Made by a program: the position numbers and the translations under genes. Under the pieces are notes generated by a model. It saw nothing but the letters and a program-made list of their open reading frames with translations. It searched no databases and was not told the DNA's origin. From an uncultured Eubacteriales bacterium (GTDB taxonomy: Bacteria; Bacillota; Clostridia; Peptostreptococcales; Anaerovoracaceae), in the NCBI GenBank assembly GCA_902786815.1, contig CADADV010000014.1, forward strand, positions 1 to 64,000: a DNA stretch of 64,000 nucleotides. The letters run 5' to 3'. Below, in pieces: positions 16,808-29,950 of this stretch. Within the stretch, counting starts at the first letter, position 1, and every line of letters starts with the position of its first letter.

Positions 16808-18031
16808 ATGAATATCATTTCGAAAGTAGACAAAACAGGGATCCCGGCTGCAGAGATCGAAGCAATGCGGCCGGCAGCAGGCGAAGCGCTGGATCGGCTT
16901 TGGTCCGGCAATGAACCAATGACCGGATGGGTCAAAGCCCCGGTGAACAGAAACCAGGAAGAACTGGACAAGATCCAGGAAATCGCTGAGATCATCAAGG
17001 ACGGCGCGGAGCTGCTGGTGGTCATCGGAATCGGCGGATCCTACATGGGCGCAAAGGCAGCCATTGAGGCGCTGCCGAAAGCCGCATCCGGCATCGAAGT
17101 CCGTTTCCTTGGCAACAACCTGTGCACAGATTACTATTGGGAGACTTTGGAAGAGATCCGGAAGAAGAGAACGATCCTCTGCGTGATTTCCAAGTCGGGA
17201 AACACCATGGAAGTCCGGACCGCGTTCGAGGTGGTCAAACCGCTGATGGCCGAAAAATACGGAAGCGAAGAGGAAGCAGCCAAGCACATCATCGCCATCA
17301 CTGATGAAGAGACAGGAACCCTGCGTGCAGAGGCGAATGAGTTCGGTTATGCGACTTTGCCTGTTCCGGGAGATATCGGCGGCAGATATTCTATCGCCAC
17401 GCCGGTGGGACTTCTGCCGATGGCAGTATCCGGAATCGATATCATTGAATTCCTTGACGGCGCCAGAGACTGTGCAGAGTCGACCGAATGGGATGCAGGC
17501 GCGGCAGATTACGCCATTGTCCGTCATCTGATGGAGAAAAAGGGAAAAGTTGTCGAAGTTTTCGCGCTGTGCAATTCCAGACTGCAGTACCTGGGCGAGT
17601 GGATGAAGCAGCTCTTCGGCGAGAGCGAAGGCAAGGAAGGCAAAGGCATGATGCCGACATCCCTGCTCTATTCCACGGATCTGCATTCCATGGGACAGTA
17701 CATGCAGGAAGGACAGCAGATCTTCATGGAGACGCTCATGATCGTCGATGAGCCGGCAGTAACCATCGAAATCCCGGGTGGGCCTCAGAAGGGCAAGACT
17801 GTGGAGGAGATCAACAAAGCGATGATCGGCGGCGTGACCAACGCCCACAGACAGGCGGACATCCCCATCGCAGAGGTGCACGTGCCGAAGCTGGACGCTT
17901 ACAATTTCGGACAGCTGATCTACTTCCTGGAGACTACCTGCGCTATCACGGCGATGCTCAACGGAGTGAACCCGTTCGATCAGCCGGGCGTGGAAGCCTA
18001 TAAGAGAGAGATGCACAATCTGCTTGACTAA
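16808..18031 (+). CDS. pgi: Glucose-6-phosphate isomerase
   Basis: The enzyme interconverts glucose-6-phosphate and fructose-6-phosphate in glycolysis. Motifs are VVIGIGGSYMGAKAA, CVISKSGNTMEVRTAFE (sugar-phosphate loop), DIGGRYSIATPVGLLP (signature), LLYSTDLHSMGQY and terminal NPFDQPGVEAYK. The start at ATG 16808 follows AAGAAAGGAT and gives 407 residues. An in-frame ATG at 16745 would add 21 polar residues but has no ribosome site. It is shorter than most clostridial forms (about 450), mainly at the N terminus. It is followed by a gap with a strong promoter for the next gene. Confidence 0.9.
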   Translation: MNIISKVDKTGIPAAEIEAMRPAAGEALDRLWSGNEPMTGWVKAPVNRNQEELDKIQEIAEIIKDGAELLVVIGIGGSYMGAKAAIEALPKAASGIEVRFLGNNLCTDYYWETLEEIRKKRTILCVISKSGNTMEVRTAFEVVKPLMAEKYGSEEEAAKHIIAITDEETGTLRAEANEFGYATLPVPGDIGGRYSIATPVGLLPMAVSGIDIIEFLDGARDCAESTEWDAGAADYAIVRHLMEKKGKVVEVFALCNSRLQYLGEWMKQLFGESEGKEGKGMMPTSLLYSTDLHSMGQYMQEGQQIFMETLMIVDEPAVTIEIPGGPQKGKTVEEINKAMIGGVTNAHRQADIPIAEVHVPKLDAYNFGQLIYFLETTCAITAMLNGVNPFDQPGVEAYKREMHNLLD

Positions 18032-18127
18032 GCCGGACCTGCGCGGCGGGACCAACGCGGCGCGGAGGCTTTTGCATCAAATAAACGGCTCGGAATTTGT
18101 TAAAAAATTGTTTACCACGTGAAGGTC

Positions 18128-18156
18128 TTTACAAAGATTGTAGCGCGTTATATAAT
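18128..18156 (+). promoter_or_regulatory. Sigma-A promoter of hbd gene
   Basis: TTTACA (18128-18133), 17-base spacer, TATAAT (18151-18156). The ATG lies 63 bases downstream. This is one of the closest matches to consensus in the window. Confidence 0.85.
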
Positions 18157-18219
18157 GGTTTTGCACTCAAAGAGTTAATATTTTAACAATCTTAATGATT
18201 GGCTAAGGAGGAAAATATT

Positions 18220-19068
18220 ATGAAGAAAATTGGCGTTATGGGAACAGGTACAATGGGATCCGGCATCATTCAGGTATGTGCGGCAGCTGGCTATGATGTA
18301 GTCATCAGAAGCAGCAAGCAGGAGTACATTGACGGTGCTCTGGCTAAGATCGACAAGAACCTGACCAAGATGGTCTCCAGAGAGAAGATCACCGAGGATG
18401 ACAAGGCTGCTACACTGGGACGGATCTCCGGCGGTACCACCTTTGATGTTCTGGCAGACTGCGATCTGATCATCGAGTCTTCCACAGAGAACATGGATAA
18501 GAAAAAGGAACTGTTCGCAGAGCTGGACAAGGTCTGCAGGGACGACGCGATCCTGGCAACCAACACATCCGCACTCTCCATCACTGAGATCGCGGCTGTT
18601 ACATCCAGACCGGCACAGGTCATCGGCATGCACTTCTTCAACCCGGTTCCGGCAATGAAGCTGGTCGAGGTCGTTAAGGGCATCGCAACTTCCGATGAAG
18701 TCAAGGACGCAGTAATCGCAGCAACAGAAAGCCTGAAGAAGACTCCGGTAGAAGTAGCTGAGGCTCCGGGATTCGTTGTCAACAGAGTTCTGATCCCGAT
18801 GATCAATGAAGCAGTTGGCATCCTGGCTGACGGCGTTGCTTCCGCAGAGGGCATCGACACAGCAATGAAGCTTGGTGCAAACCACCCAATGGGACCTCTC
18901 GCACTGGGCGACCTGATCGGACTGGACGTTTGCCTGGCAATCATGGAAACACTGTTCAATGAATACGGTGATCCGAAGTACAGACCGAATCCGCTGCTCA
19001 GAAAGATGGTAAGAGCGAACAAGCTGGGAATGAAGACCGGCGTTGGATTCTTCGATTACAGCAAATAA
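18220..19068 (+). CDS. hbd: 3-hydroxybutyryl-CoA dehydrogenase
   Basis: The 282-residue enzyme reduces acetoacetyl-CoA to 3-hydroxybutyryl-CoA in butyrate formation. It has the NAD-binding GTGTMGSGI at residues 7-15, the segment [27 protein letters not shown], the catalytic-His region [16 protein letters not shown], and the C-terminal domain with [15 protein letters not shown] and [18 protein letters not shown]. Length equals the family norm. ATG 18220 follows CTAAGGAGGAAAATATT. It is a single gene with its own strong promoter and a terminator, unlike genomes where it lies in a crt-bcd-etf cluster. Confidence 0.95.
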   Translation: MKKIGVMGTGTMGSGIIQVCAAAGYDVVIRSSKQEYIDGALAKIDKNLTKMVSREKITEDDKAATLGRISGGTTFDVLADCDLIIESSTENMDKKKELFAELDKVCRDDAILATNTSALSITEIAAVTSRPAQVIGMHFFNPVPAMKLVEVVKGIATSDEVKDAVIAATESLKKTPVEVAEAPGFVVNRVLIPMINEAVGILADGVASAEGIDTAMKLGANHPMGPLALGDLIGLDVCLAIMETLFNEYGDPKYRPNPLLRKMVRANKLGMKTGVGFFDYSK

Positions 19069-19090
19069 GATCGAATACATGTACACATCA

Positions 19091-19132
19091 GAGACCGCCT
19101 GCAGGACGACGCGCCCGCGGCGGTCTCTTTCG
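19091..19132 (+). terminator. Terminator after hbd
   Basis: GAGACCGCC (19091-19099) pairs with GGCGGTCTC (19119-19127), followed by TTTCGTTT. Confidence 0.8.
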
Positions 19133-19298
19133 TTTGCTTCGATGTTGCTAAATATCTGCGGGAATTTGCTGATGGAGAGGGCGGCACGAGCGGACAACCG
19201 CAGAATTTGTTCCGCAGTTGCGATATTTCTGCGGCGTCTCGCTCGCGGGGAACTTGCGGGGAAAAGAATGGTTTTCATTCAGAACAGACATTTTGTGG

Positions 19299-19327
19299 TG
19301 GAAAAAACAGTGTGCATAGTGTAATAT
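19299..19327 (+). promoter_or_regulatory. Possible rho promoter
   Basis: TGGAAA (19299-19304), 17-base spacer, TAATAT (19322-19327), 66 bases before the ATG. The stretch 19135-19295 holds no gene that I can support. Confidence 0.5.
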
Positions 19328-19393
19328 ATACGCGTTAAATCTATTAAATAATCCCATTCAACCCATCTGTTTTATTCTGAAAGGACTCTTAGT

Positions 19394-21118
19394 ATGTGGA
19401 AAACAATGGACGAGGCTACTTTAAAGTCGAAAAAAGTAGCTGAGCTTAAGGAAATTGCGAAGACCTTCGGTCTGAAAGATTATCAGAAGATGCGGAAGGC
19501 CGAGCTTGTTGCTGCGCTCATGATCGATGAGGAGAAACCTGCAACAGAAGAGAAGCCGGCAGAGCCTGCAGCAGACAAAAAGACTGCAGAAGAGAAGCCA
19601 GCAGAGCAGAAGGCTGCGAAAAAGCAGACGTCTGTGACACGGAAAAATACGAAAAAGAAAAAGGCAGAAAAAAAGCCGGCCGAAAAACCTGCAGAAGAGC
19701 CGGCTGCGGAACCAGCAGTCACCGAGCAGGCCGCAGAACCGGCAGAAGTGCGGACCGCCGAGCGTGCCGCAGCGGCCGCGGAAGAGCCTGCCTCTGAACC
19801 GGCAGCTGCCGAGCAAGCGGCAGAGACAGCAGAAGCGACTGCAGAAGAGCAGGCCGCCGAGCCGGCAGCCGAAGAACAGGCGGAGCAGCCAAGACACAGA
19901 AGACGCGGCCGCGAGGGGCGCAGAGGAGACGGCCGAAAGGGCGACAATCGCAAAAGCGACAAGGCGCCGGAGCAGGTGGTTCCGGATAAGGACGACCGCT
20001 ATGAGGCAGAAGGCATCCTGGACATGGCTGAAGACGGATTCGGATTCCTGCGGTTCAACAATTTCCTGACGAGTGATAAAGATATATACGTGGCGCCGGC
20101 CCAGATCAGAAGATTCAATCTTAAGACAGGCGACAAGGTCAAGGGTATCTGCCGGCCGCCGAAGGGCGACGCCAGATTCGGCGCGCTGCTGTATGTGGTC
20201 AGCGTCAACGACGAAGAACCCGGCGCAGCCATCCGCCGCCCGGACTTCAACCGGCTGACTCCGATATTCCCGAACGAAAAACTGGTCATGGAGGACGGCA
20301 GGCATGAACTGAGCCTGCGGATCATCGACCTGATCGCACCGATCGGCAAAGGCCAGAGAGGCCTGATCGTCGCCCCGCCAAAAGCAGGAAAGACGGTGCT
20401 CCTGAAGAAGATCGCCAACAGCATCGAAAAGCACTATCCGGAAGTCGAAATGATCGTCCTCCTGGTCGATGAGAGACCGGAGGAAGTCACGGATTTCAAG
20501 CGCAGCCTGATCAACGAAAAGAGTGAGGTCATCTACTCCACCTTCGACGAGATGCCGCAGCATCATGTCAAGGTTGCCGAGATGGTCCTGGGCCGGGCGC
20601 AGAGACTGGCGGAACAGGGCCGCGATGTAGTGGTCCTGCTGGACAGCATCACCCGTCTTGCCAGAGCTTATAACCTGGTCGTGCCGCCATCCGGCAAAAC
20701 CCTCAGCGGCGGTTTTGATCCGGGCGCGCTGCACAAACCTAAGAAGTTCTTTGGCGCCGCACGTAAACTGGAGGAAGGCGGCAGCGTGACGATCCTGGCA
20801 ACGGCGCTGGTCGAGACCGGAAGCCGCATGGACGACTTGATCTACGAAGAATTCAAGGGCACCGGCAACATGGAACTGTTCCTGGACAGAAGATTGTCAG
20901 AGAAGAGGATCTTCCCGGCCATCGATCTGGCGAAATCCGGGACACGGCGTGAAGACCTGCTCATGAACCAGGATGAGATGCAGGCTGTATGGGCGATGAG
21001 GAGAGCCCTCGGCGGGAGAGACAACATGGAAGCGACAGAAGCGATCCTGGACAACCTGCAGATGACAAGGGACAACCAGACCTTTATTGAGGTAATACAG
21101 AAAGTAAGATTCAAATAG
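19394..21118 (+). CDS. rho: Transcription termination factor Rho with long N-terminal insert
   Basis: The 574-residue protein carries a Rho_N helix bundle (about 4-45), then about 150 residues of Ala/Glu/Pro/Lys-rich low-complexity repeats and an Arg-rich patch (near 165-190). The RNA-binding cold-shock-like domain follows ([15 protein letters not shown], about 205-275). The ATPase core has APPKAGKT (about 328-335), [16 protein letters not shown] and [13 protein letters not shown]. Rho terminates untranslated transcripts. The disordered insert is typical of some high-G+C or anaerobic lineages but is long for Clostridia. ATG 19394 follows AAAGGACTC. The stop region is duplicated in tandem. Confidence 0.95.
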   Translation: MWKTMDEATLKSKKVAELKEIAKTFGLKDYQKMRKAELVAALMIDEEKPATEEKPAEPAADKKTAEEKPAEQKAAKKQTSVTRKNTKKKKAEKKPAEKPAEEPAAEPAVTEQAAEPAEVRTAERAAAAAEEPASEPAAAEQAAETAEATAEEQAAEPAAEEQAEQPRHRRRGREGRRGDGRKGDNRKSDKAPEQVVPDKDDRYEAEGILDMAEDGFGFLRFNNFLTSDKDIYVAPAQIRRFNLKTGDKVKGICRPPKGDARFGALLYVVSVNDEEPGAAIRRPDFNRLTPIFPNEKLVMEDGRHELSLRIIDLIAPIGKGQRGLIVAPPKAGKTVLLKKIANSIEKHYPEVEMIVLLVDERPEEVTDFKRSLINEKSEVIYSTFDEMPQHHVKVAEMVLGRAQRLAEQGRDVVVLLDSITRLARAYNLVVPPSGKTLSGGFDPGALHKPKKFFGAARKLEEGGSVTILATALVETGSRMDDLIYEEFKGTGNMELFLDRRLSEKRIFPAIDLAKSGTRREDLLMNQDEMQAVWAMRRALGGRDNMEATEAILDNLQMTRDNQTFIEVIQKVRFK

Positions 21119-21131
21119 GAAGATTCAAATA
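21106..21131 (+). repeat. 12-bp repeat duplicating the end of rho
   Basis: AAGATTCAAATA occurs at 21106-21117 and at 21120-21131. The first copy contains the start of the TAG stop codon. Confidence 0.9.
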
Positions 21132-21157
21132 AGAAAGAGAAAAAACGGACCTGTTAG

Positions 21158-22213
21158 ATGGACCTGAAGAAAATATTTATCAAAGAAGCCTGTCCGACGA
21201 AGATGGGAGGACAGGCCGTCATGGAAGGCATCATGATGAAGGGCGAAAAGAAGACAGCCCTCGCGGTGCGCGTTCCTGGCGGCAATATCGAAATCGAAAC
21301 AAAGAAGACGAAGACCTACGGGAAGTGGATGAAGATCCCGCTCCTGCGGGGCGTTGTGGCGTTTGTCGATTCTCTCGTATACGGAACGAAGACGCTGATG
21401 GATTCGGCAAACATCCTGGAAGAGTACGACGACGAAGAGTACGAGCCCGGCAAATTCGAGCTTTGGTTTGAGAAAAAGTTCGGCAGCGAGGCCCTTTGGA
21501 AACTCCTGATCACTTTTTCAGTTGTCATCGCGCTGGCTTTTTCGATCGGCGTTTTCATCCTGCTGCCGACCTGGGTGGCATCGATCACCAAACTGGTGAC
21601 AACAAACGTCATCTGGATCAACCTGGTGGAAGGACTGCTCAGGATCGCCCTGTTCATCGGCTACATCTGGGCCGTGTCCTTTATGCCGGACATGAAGCGG
21701 GTCTTCCGCTTTCACGGCGCGGAGCACAAAACCATCCACGCCTTCGAAAACCTGCCGCGGCAGGGCGGCGGTGAAAGCGGCGGCGCGCCTGCAATGCCGG
21801 ATCTGAAATACCTGACAGTGGAAGAATGCAGACAGTATCCGACCCTGCATCCGCGGTGCGGAACGAGCTTTCTCATGTTCGTGTTTATCATTGCGCTTGC
21901 CTGCCATGTTCTGCTGGGCTGGCCGGTGCTTTGGGTCCGGATCGTGACCAGACTGCTTTTGCTCCCGGTGATCGCGGGGCTGTCCTATGAGCTCCTGAAG
22001 TGGGCGGGACGAAGCGACAACTGGGTGGTCAAGATCCTCAGCATGCCGGGCCTGTGGCTGCAGAAAATCACCACTGCGGAGCCTGACGATGAGATGCTGG
22101 AGGTCGCGATCGAGGCCGTCAAAGCCGTGTGCGACGATACGCCTCCGCGGAAATATACGATCCGGGAAGAAACAAGATACGAGTACCCGCATGTGTGGGA
22201 GATTGGAAGATAA
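21158..22213 (+). CDS. DUF1385 membrane protein
   Basis: The 351-residue protein has the DUF1385 signature near the start (GGQAVMEGIMMKG), LLRGVVAFVDSLVYGTK, membrane helices (about 110-135, 145-170 and near 240-280) and the conserved FRFHGAEHKTIHAFE block (near 185-199), then HPRCGTSFLM. The role is unknown; the gene commonly sits beside prmC and prfA in Firmicutes, as it does here for prmC. There are 39 bases after rho. The ribosome site is weak. Confidence 0.9.
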   Translation: MDLKKIFIKEACPTKMGGQAVMEGIMMKGEKKTALAVRVPGGNIEIETKKTKTYGKWMKIPLLRGVVAFVDSLVYGTKTLMDSANILEEYDDEEYEPGKFELWFEKKFGSEALWKLLITFSVVIALAFSIGVFILLPTWVASITKLVTTNVIWINLVEGLLRIALFIGYIWAVSFMPDMKRVFRFHGAEHKTIHAFENLPRQGGGESGGAPAMPDLKYLTVEECRQYPTLHPRCGTSFLMFVFIIALACHVLLGWPVLWVRIVTRLLLLPVIAGLSYELLKWAGRSDNWVVKILSMPGLWLQKITTAEPDDEMLEVAIEAVKAVCDDTPPRKYTIREETRYEYPHVWEIGR

Positions 22214-22231
22214 AAGGCAGATAGAAGATAG

Positions 22232-23254
22232 ATGAAGACAAGAGTTCTGATCAAAGAAGGCGAATACAGACTGTCGAAGGCGGGCGTTATGGATGCGCGC
22301 ATCGACTCTGAGGAGTTGTACTGCTTCCTGAAGGGATGCGACAGAGTCGTCCTGTTCCTGAACAAAGAACAGGAGGCCGACAAAGGGACCGAGGAAGCGT
22401 ATTTCAAACTGATCGACACAAGAGCGGCGCGGGTGCCTTTGCAGCATATCACGGGCACGCAGGAGTTCATGGGCTTCGAATTCAAAGTCAGTCCGGAGGT
22501 GCTGATCCCGCGGCAGGAGACAGAGATCCTGGTGACTGAGGCGGCCCGGACGCTGATCGATGAACGCAAAAGCGCAGTTCATGCAAAAGCACAAAAGCGC
22601 GGCAAGCTGTTCCGGATGTTCAGCTCCCCGCCGGAATACGATGTGCTGGATCTTTGCTGCGGCAGCGGCGCCATCGGCGTTTCGCTGGCTAAGATCTGCG
22701 AGGACATCTCTGTCACCGCTTCTGATGTCAGCAAGGAAGCGCTGGCTATGGCCGGTGAGAACGCGCGGAAGAACCGCGCCGACATAGACTTTGTCTGCGG
22801 CGATCTGTTTGCGGCAGTCAAATCCGGCGATCAGATGGATCCAAAAGCAGACCCGTCAGGAAGCTCCGGTTCAGACAGCTCAGGCAGGCCGCTGTGGCCG
22901 GCGAAGCTGCAGGGCAAAGGCTCCCGCGTGCAGAGGTTTGACATGATCGTGAGCAATCCGCCCTATATCAAGCGCAGTTCCATCGCGATGCTGCAGGAAG
23001 AAGTCAAAAGCCACGAGCCGATGCTGGCCCTGGACGGCGGCGAGGACGGACTGGACTACTACAGAAGGATCATCGCAGACGCACACGATTATCTGAAGAG
23101 CGGGGGATGGCTGTTCATGGAGATCGGTTTCGACCAGGGTGAAGCGCTCCGCAAGATGATCATGGAAACGGACAGGTACAGCGTACCGGAGATCATACAC
23201 GACCTGGCGGGACGCGACAGGGTCGTCAAGTGCAGGAAAAAGAAACCGGAATAG
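22232..23254 (+). CDS. prmC: Release factor N5-glutamine methyltransferase
   Basis: The 340-residue enzyme methylates the Gln of the GGQ loop in peptide release factors, using S-adenosylmethionine. The N-terminal helical domain is followed by LIPRQETEILV, the SAM site DLCCGSGAIGVSLA and the catalytic NPPYI (in FDMIVSNPPYIKRS). It is longer than the usual 280 residues because of insertions at about 110-125 and 205-235 (Ser/Gly-rich, PKADPSGSSGSDSSGRP). Its normal partner prfA is not adjacent. Start ATG 22232; the spacer before it contains short GAAGATA repeats. Confidence 0.92.
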   Translation: MKTRVLIKEGEYRLSKAGVMDARIDSEELYCFLKGCDRVVLFLNKEQEADKGTEEAYFKLIDTRAARVPLQHITGTQEFMGFEFKVSPEVLIPRQETEILVTEAARTLIDERKSAVHAKAQKRGKLFRMFSSPPEYDVLDLCCGSGAIGVSLAKICEDISVTASDVSKEALAMAGENARKNRADIDFVCGDLFAAVKSGDQMDPKADPSGSSGSDSSGRPLWPAKLQGKGSRVQRFDMIVSNPPYIKRSSIAMLQEEVKSHEPMLALDGGEDGLDYYRRIIADAHDYLKSGGWLFMEIGFDQGEALRKMIMETDRYSVPEIIHDLAGRDRVVKCRKKKPE

Positions 23255-23260
23255 AGAGCT

Positions 23261-24370
23261 ATGTTAAAAGCAGAGAAGCAGATCCGGGAGACGATCTGCG
23301 AGCACAATCTGATAGAGAAGGGTGACCATATCGTGATCGGCCTGTCAGGAGGGCCCGATTCGGTGTGCCTGTTTCATGTGCTTCTCAAACTGAAGGAAGA
23401 AATGGATCTTACCATCCATCCGGTGCACGTCAACCACCAGCTCAGACCGGGTGCGGCAGAAGAAGACCAGGATTACGTGGAGAGACTTTGCGCAGGCGTC
23501 GGCCTGACCCCCAGAGTGTTCACCGTGGACTGCAACGGGCTGGCGGAGCAGCTGGGCATGACCAGCGAGGAAGCCGGGCGCAAAGCGCGGTACGACGCGT
23601 TCTGGCAGGTGGCTGAGGAAGCTGCGAACACTTGCGGCGGTGAGGGCGCAGTTTGCGGAAGTCCATTGCGCAGCAGCGTGAAAATCGCGGTCGGTCACAA
23701 TGCGGATGATCAGGCGGAGACAGTACTGTTCAGGATCCTTCGCGGGACGGGCATGGACGGTCTGGCAGGCATGGCGTACATGCGCGAGGAGAAGCGCCCC
23801 GGCGGCGAAGGCGAACCGGGCGGCACATACCGGATCATCCGGCCTTTGCTTGATGTGCGGCGGGAGGACGTTGAGGAATACTGCAGCGCGATGGAGCTGC
23901 AGCCCGTCACGGATCACACGAACAGCGAAGAGCTCTACACGAGGAACAAAATCAGACTGGACCTGATTCCATATATCGAGGAAAAATACAACACGAATTT
24001 CCGGGAGGGGCTGGTCCGCATGGCGAAGATCGCCGCGGCGGACAAGGCGTACTTCTGGGAGGAAACGGCGCAGGCGTATGAGCGGCTGCGCGTGCCGGCG
24101 GAGCAGAAATCAGAGACGGACACAGGAGCGGATGCGGCCATCGCCCTCGACTGGCGCGGACTAGCCGAATGCCATGAGGCACTGCGGCACAGGATCGTTC
24201 TGAAGGCTTTCGGCGAGATCGGCCTGACGCAGGACATCACAGCCGAACGCCTCGCTGCAGCCGACAAGATCATCCTGGGGAAGACCGGCGGCAAAACCGT
24301 CGAATTCCCACACGGATATCTGCTGCGTGTCGGCAAAGGAACCGTCAGATTTTTGTTGATGAAAGTATAA
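23261..24370 (+). CDS. tilS: tRNA(Ile)-lysidine synthase
   Basis: The 369-residue enzyme attaches lysine to C34 of the AUA-reading tRNA-Ile, an essential step. It has the PP-loop GLSGGPDSVCL (near residues 27-37), HPVHVNHQLRPGA, AVGHNADDQAETVLFRILRGTG and IRPLL...R..VEEY, TDHTNSEELYTRNKIRLDLIPYIEE. It is shorter than most (430-470), and the C-terminal domain appears reduced to GGKTVEFPHGYLLRV. It lies 6 bases after prmC, so they are probably co-translated. Confidence 0.93.
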   Translation: MLKAEKQIRETICEHNLIEKGDHIVIGLSGGPDSVCLFHVLLKLKEEMDLTIHPVHVNHQLRPGAAEEDQDYVERLCAGVGLTPRVFTVDCNGLAEQLGMTSEEAGRKARYDAFWQVAEEAANTCGGEGAVCGSPLRSSVKIAVGHNADDQAETVLFRILRGTGMDGLAGMAYMREEKRPGGEGEPGGTYRIIRPLLDVRREDVEEYCSAMELQPVTDHTNSEELYTRNKIRLDLIPYIEEKYNTNFREGLVRMAKIAAADKAYFWEETAQAYERLRVPAEQKSETDTGADAAIALDWRGLAECHEALRHRIVLKAFGEIGLTQDITAERLAAADKIILGKTGGKTVEFPHGYLLRVGKGTVRFLLMKV

Positions 24371-24385
24371 ATTTCATGATAAAAT
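24356..24385 (+). promoter_or_regulatory. Possible ftsH promoter
   Basis: TTGATG (24356-24361, end of tilS), 18-base spacer, TAAAAT (24380-24385), 107 bases before the TTG start codon. Confidence 0.4.
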
Positions 24386-24492
24386 AACATGCTAATTTGT
24401 ACATAAACAACAAAGGAAAAATATAGCAAGGGGTAGCACAAGCGGACGCCAAAAGCTGCGCCGCAGGGAAAAAACATGGAGGACATAATAAT

Positions 24493-26882
<2,390 letters not shown>

Positions 26883-26886
<4 letters not shown>

Positions 26887-28442
26887 AACTGACAGTGAAG
26901 GACTGCCTCGAACTGAATGCTTTTGCGGGAGCGGAGGTTCTCACGCATGAAGAAGGGCTTACAGGTAATGTAAGCTCTGTTTCCGTATTCGACAGCGCCG
27001 AAGAAAAGGACCTGAATCTGTACGGTGCCAGCACGGACGAGATGCTCCTGACGGGTTTTCTGGGAGCGAAGGAAGACGTTGCCAGACAGTGCAGGATCGT
27101 GGAGCGCATCGCGCGCAGAGGCTGCCCGGCGCTGGCGGTGTTCTTTGCGCGGGATATCGACAGCAAGGTCATCCAGGCGGCCGCGGATGCGGGCCTGACC
27201 CTCATCCGCATGGCGCCGGAGATCACCTATGACGAAGCCATCGCCGGCATCATGGACAGCGTGCTCTATGGAGAGAATTTCACCAACTCCCTCATCAACA
27301 ACACCGTGTTCCACCTGCTGAATTTTGAAAAGCATTCCAGCTTTCCGGACGCAGTTCGGGAGGCGGCGATCAACAACGACTTCCAGCTGATCATCCTGAG
27401 CGAAGACTTCAATCCGGTGCTTACAGTCGAGACAAGGCACAAGGCGACCATCGCCGACGCCATCCGCCTGGGCCGGGAGAAGAGCTTCGCCGGAAGCGCG
27501 GGCAAGGTCTATACGCAGATCGATGTGAACGGCGTTCTGACCTACTGGGGTCCGGTGAATATCGGGAACGAGAAATACTTCATGTTCATCGTGGACAATG
27601 AGGACGTATACACGGCGGGAGAGATCACGAAACTCGCCGAGATCATAGAGCTGGCCATGGGCATGTGGAAGTACACGCCGGAGCGGGACGCCAAGTCCGA
27701 CTTCATCAAGGCGCTGATCAGAGGAAACAAATCCCTGGCCTACAACCTGCAGGACGAGTCGCGCATCGCAGGCGGCGACATCATCAGCGCGTTCTTCTGC
27801 AAAGGCATCCCCAAGGACGAAGAGTCCCGTGCGTTTGCAGCGTTCGAGTTGGAGAAGGATCTTGAGGTCATGCACATTGATGAGGGCGATGAGACCTACG
27901 GGATGATTCTGAAGACAGAAGACACGGCGGAAGACCGGGATCTGCAGGCTGACTGCAACGGACTGTTCAGCAAACTCAAGGAAAACAGATCCGCGAGGAT
28001 CTTTCATGTGACGGGCATCAGCGGGATCGAAGGCGCAGGCGACGCTTACAAGCTGATCAACGAAAGCTGGACCTTCGCCCAGAACGTGTTCCCGTATAAA
28101 CGGGTCTTTACCAAGTATGAACTGACGCTGGTGAACAACTGCATCAATATCCAGATCCAGGGCGGCTTCGTGTATAAGAATTATGCGGAACTGCTGGATC
28201 CGTTCCGGCAGAGCGGCGGAAGCAAGACGCAGCAGCTGCTGGAAACATTGGAGACCTTTGTGCTGGACGCGGGCATGAGCACCGGCAAGACGGCGCAGAT
28301 CATGGACATCCATACGAACACCGTGCAGTACCGGCTCAAGAAGATCAACGAGCTGCTGGGCGTCGAGGTGACAGGCAGCAGGACTTTGCCGGGACTCACC
28401 ATGGCGCTGGCCCTGAAGCGGCTTGAACGCGCCGTAAGCTGA
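26883..28442 (+). CDS. PucR-type transcriptional regulator
   Basis: The 519-residue protein has an N-terminal PucR sensing domain ([21 protein letters not shown] ... [23 protein letters not shown]), a middle domain and a C-terminal helix-turn-helix (about 455-515) with [38 protein letters not shown], shown here in parts: the recognition block is [18 protein letters not shown]. PucR proteins often regulate purine, amino acid or aromatic compound use. The start ATGA overlaps the ftsH stop, so its expression is tied to ftsH. The target is probably neighbouring or distant metabolic genes; glyA follows with its own promoter. The effector is not predictable. Confidence 0.85.
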
Positions 28443-28470
28443 CAGGCAGAGCCGGCAGGCAAAGCGGTGC

Positions 28471-28499
28471 TTGTTGAAGAACGGCAGATTATGTATAAT
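28471..28499 (+). promoter_or_regulatory. glyA promoter
   Basis: TTGTTG (28471-28476), 17-base spacer, TATAAT (28494-28499), 82 bases before the ATG. Confidence 0.7.
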
Positions 28500-28580
28500 A
28501 ACGAAGGTGGGCAGAAAGAATCTGCTGCCTTTGCATAAAGAATCAAATTATCAGTAATACAAAAAAGAAGGAGAGAGGTT

Positions 28581-29834
28581 ATGTATTTTAACTATCTGGA
28601 CAAAGCGGATCCTGAGGTGGCTGCATCCATCAGACGCGAAATCAACCGTCAGGAGACGAAGATCGAGATGATCGCATCAGAGAATTTCGTAAACTACGAA
28701 ATCATGGAAGCTGCGGGAAGCGCACTGACCAACAAGTATGCCGAAGGATATCCGGGCAAGAGATATTACGGCGGATGCGAATTCGTGGATGAGGTAGAGC
28801 AGCTGGCAATCGACAGAGCCTGCAAACTCTTCGGCGCAGACCACGCGAACGTGCAGGCGCACTCCGGCGCCAACGCCAACACAGCTGTTTATCAGGCAGT
28901 ACTGAACTACGGCGACACCGTGCTGGGCATGGACCTGTCAAACGGCGGACATCTTTCCCACGGATCCCCGGTCAACATTTCAGGTAAATCATACAACTTC
29001 GTTGCTTACGGACTCGGCGAAGACGAGACGATCGACTACGATGACGTCAGAGCAAAAGCCAAAGAGCACCAGCCGAAGCTCATCGTTGCAGGCGCTTCCG
29101 CTTATCCGAGAGCAATCGATTTCAAAACATTCAGAGAGATCGCTGACGAAGTAGGCGCGCTCCTCATGGTCGACATGGCCCATATCGCAGGCCTCGTCGC
29201 TGCAGGACTCCACGAGAATCCGGTTCCGTACGCAGACATCGTCACGACAACAACGCACAAGACACTGCGCGGCCCGAGAGGCGGAATGATCCTCTGCAGA
29301 GAAGAATTCAAGAAGGCCATCAACTCCGCGATCTTCCCGGGACTGCAGGGCGGACCGCTCATGCACATCATCGCTGCCAAGGCAGTATGCCTGCATGAGG
29401 CGATGCAGCCGGACTTCAAAGTTTATCAGCAGCAGGTCATCGACAACTGCCAGGCGCTGGTACAGGGCATGAACGATCACGGTTTCGAGCTCGTATCCGG
29501 CGGCAGTGACAACCACTTGATCCTGGTCAAGCTGATCAACAAGAACATCTCCGGCAAGAAGGCTGAGAGACTTCTGGATGAGGCGAACATCACAACAAAC
29601 AAGAACGCTATCCCGAACGACCCGCGCAAGCCGATGATCACATCCGGACTGAGAATGGGTACGCCTGCTATGACAAGCCGCGGATTCAAGGAAGAGGATG
29701 TCAAGGCAGTGACCGACGCCATCGCGCTCGTCATCGACTGCAAGGGCGAAGACGAGGCCAAGATGGAAGAAGCCAGAGCCATCGTCAAGAGCCTCACGGA
29801 CAAGTATCCGCTCCACAGGAACTTCCCGTACTAA
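28581..29834 (+). CDS. glyA: Serine hydroxymethyltransferase
   Basis: The 417-residue enzyme interconverts serine and glycine with transfer of a one-carbon unit to tetrahydrofolate. Motifs are [46 protein letters not shown], the PLP lysine Lys227 in [13 protein letters not shown], and [18 protein letters not shown]. Length is standard. ATG 28581 follows GAAGGAGAGAGG. It is a single gene between its own promoter and a strong terminator. Confidence 0.97.
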   Translation: MYFNYLDKADPEVAASIRREINRQETKIEMIASENFVNYEIMEAAGSALTNKYAEGYPGKRYYGGCEFVDEVEQLAIDRACKLFGADHANVQAHSGANANTAVYQAVLNYGDTVLGMDLSNGGHLSHGSPVNISGKSYNFVAYGLGEDETIDYDDVRAKAKEHQPKLIVAGASAYPRAIDFKTFREIADEVGALLMVDMAHIAGLVAAGLHENPVPYADIVTTTTHKTLRGPRGGMILCREEFKKAINSAIFPGLQGGPLMHIIAAKAVCLHEAMQPDFKVYQQQVIDNCQALVQGMNDHGFELVSGGSDNHLILVKLINKNISGKKAERLLDEANITTNKNAIPNDPRKPMITSGLRMGTPAMTSRGFKEEDVKAVTDAIALVIDCKGEDEAKMEEARAIVKSLTDKYPLHRNFPY

Positions 29835-29871
29835 GGGAGATGCAAAAGCATCAAAATTACAAGCATTCAAA

Positions 29872-29896
29872 GAGCTGCCGACGGCAGCTCTTTTTT
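29872..29896 (+). terminator. Rho-independent terminator after glyA
   Basis: GAGCTGCC-gac-GGCAGCTC followed by TTTTTT. Confidence 0.93.
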
Positions 29897-29950
29897 GACG
29901 CATTCATCAGGAAATATAATGTATACAAAGCTTTTTTCAGCTTTTTTTGG

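Noticed and set aside
19135-19295. Possible short gene or regulatory RNA before rho
   Set aside because: The open frames are short and lack ribosome sites; no stable fold stands out beyond the hbd terminator.
19421-20734. Long reverse-strand frame over rho
   Set aside because: It exists because the forward Ala/Glu codons leave few stops on the other strand; rho is certain in the forward direction.
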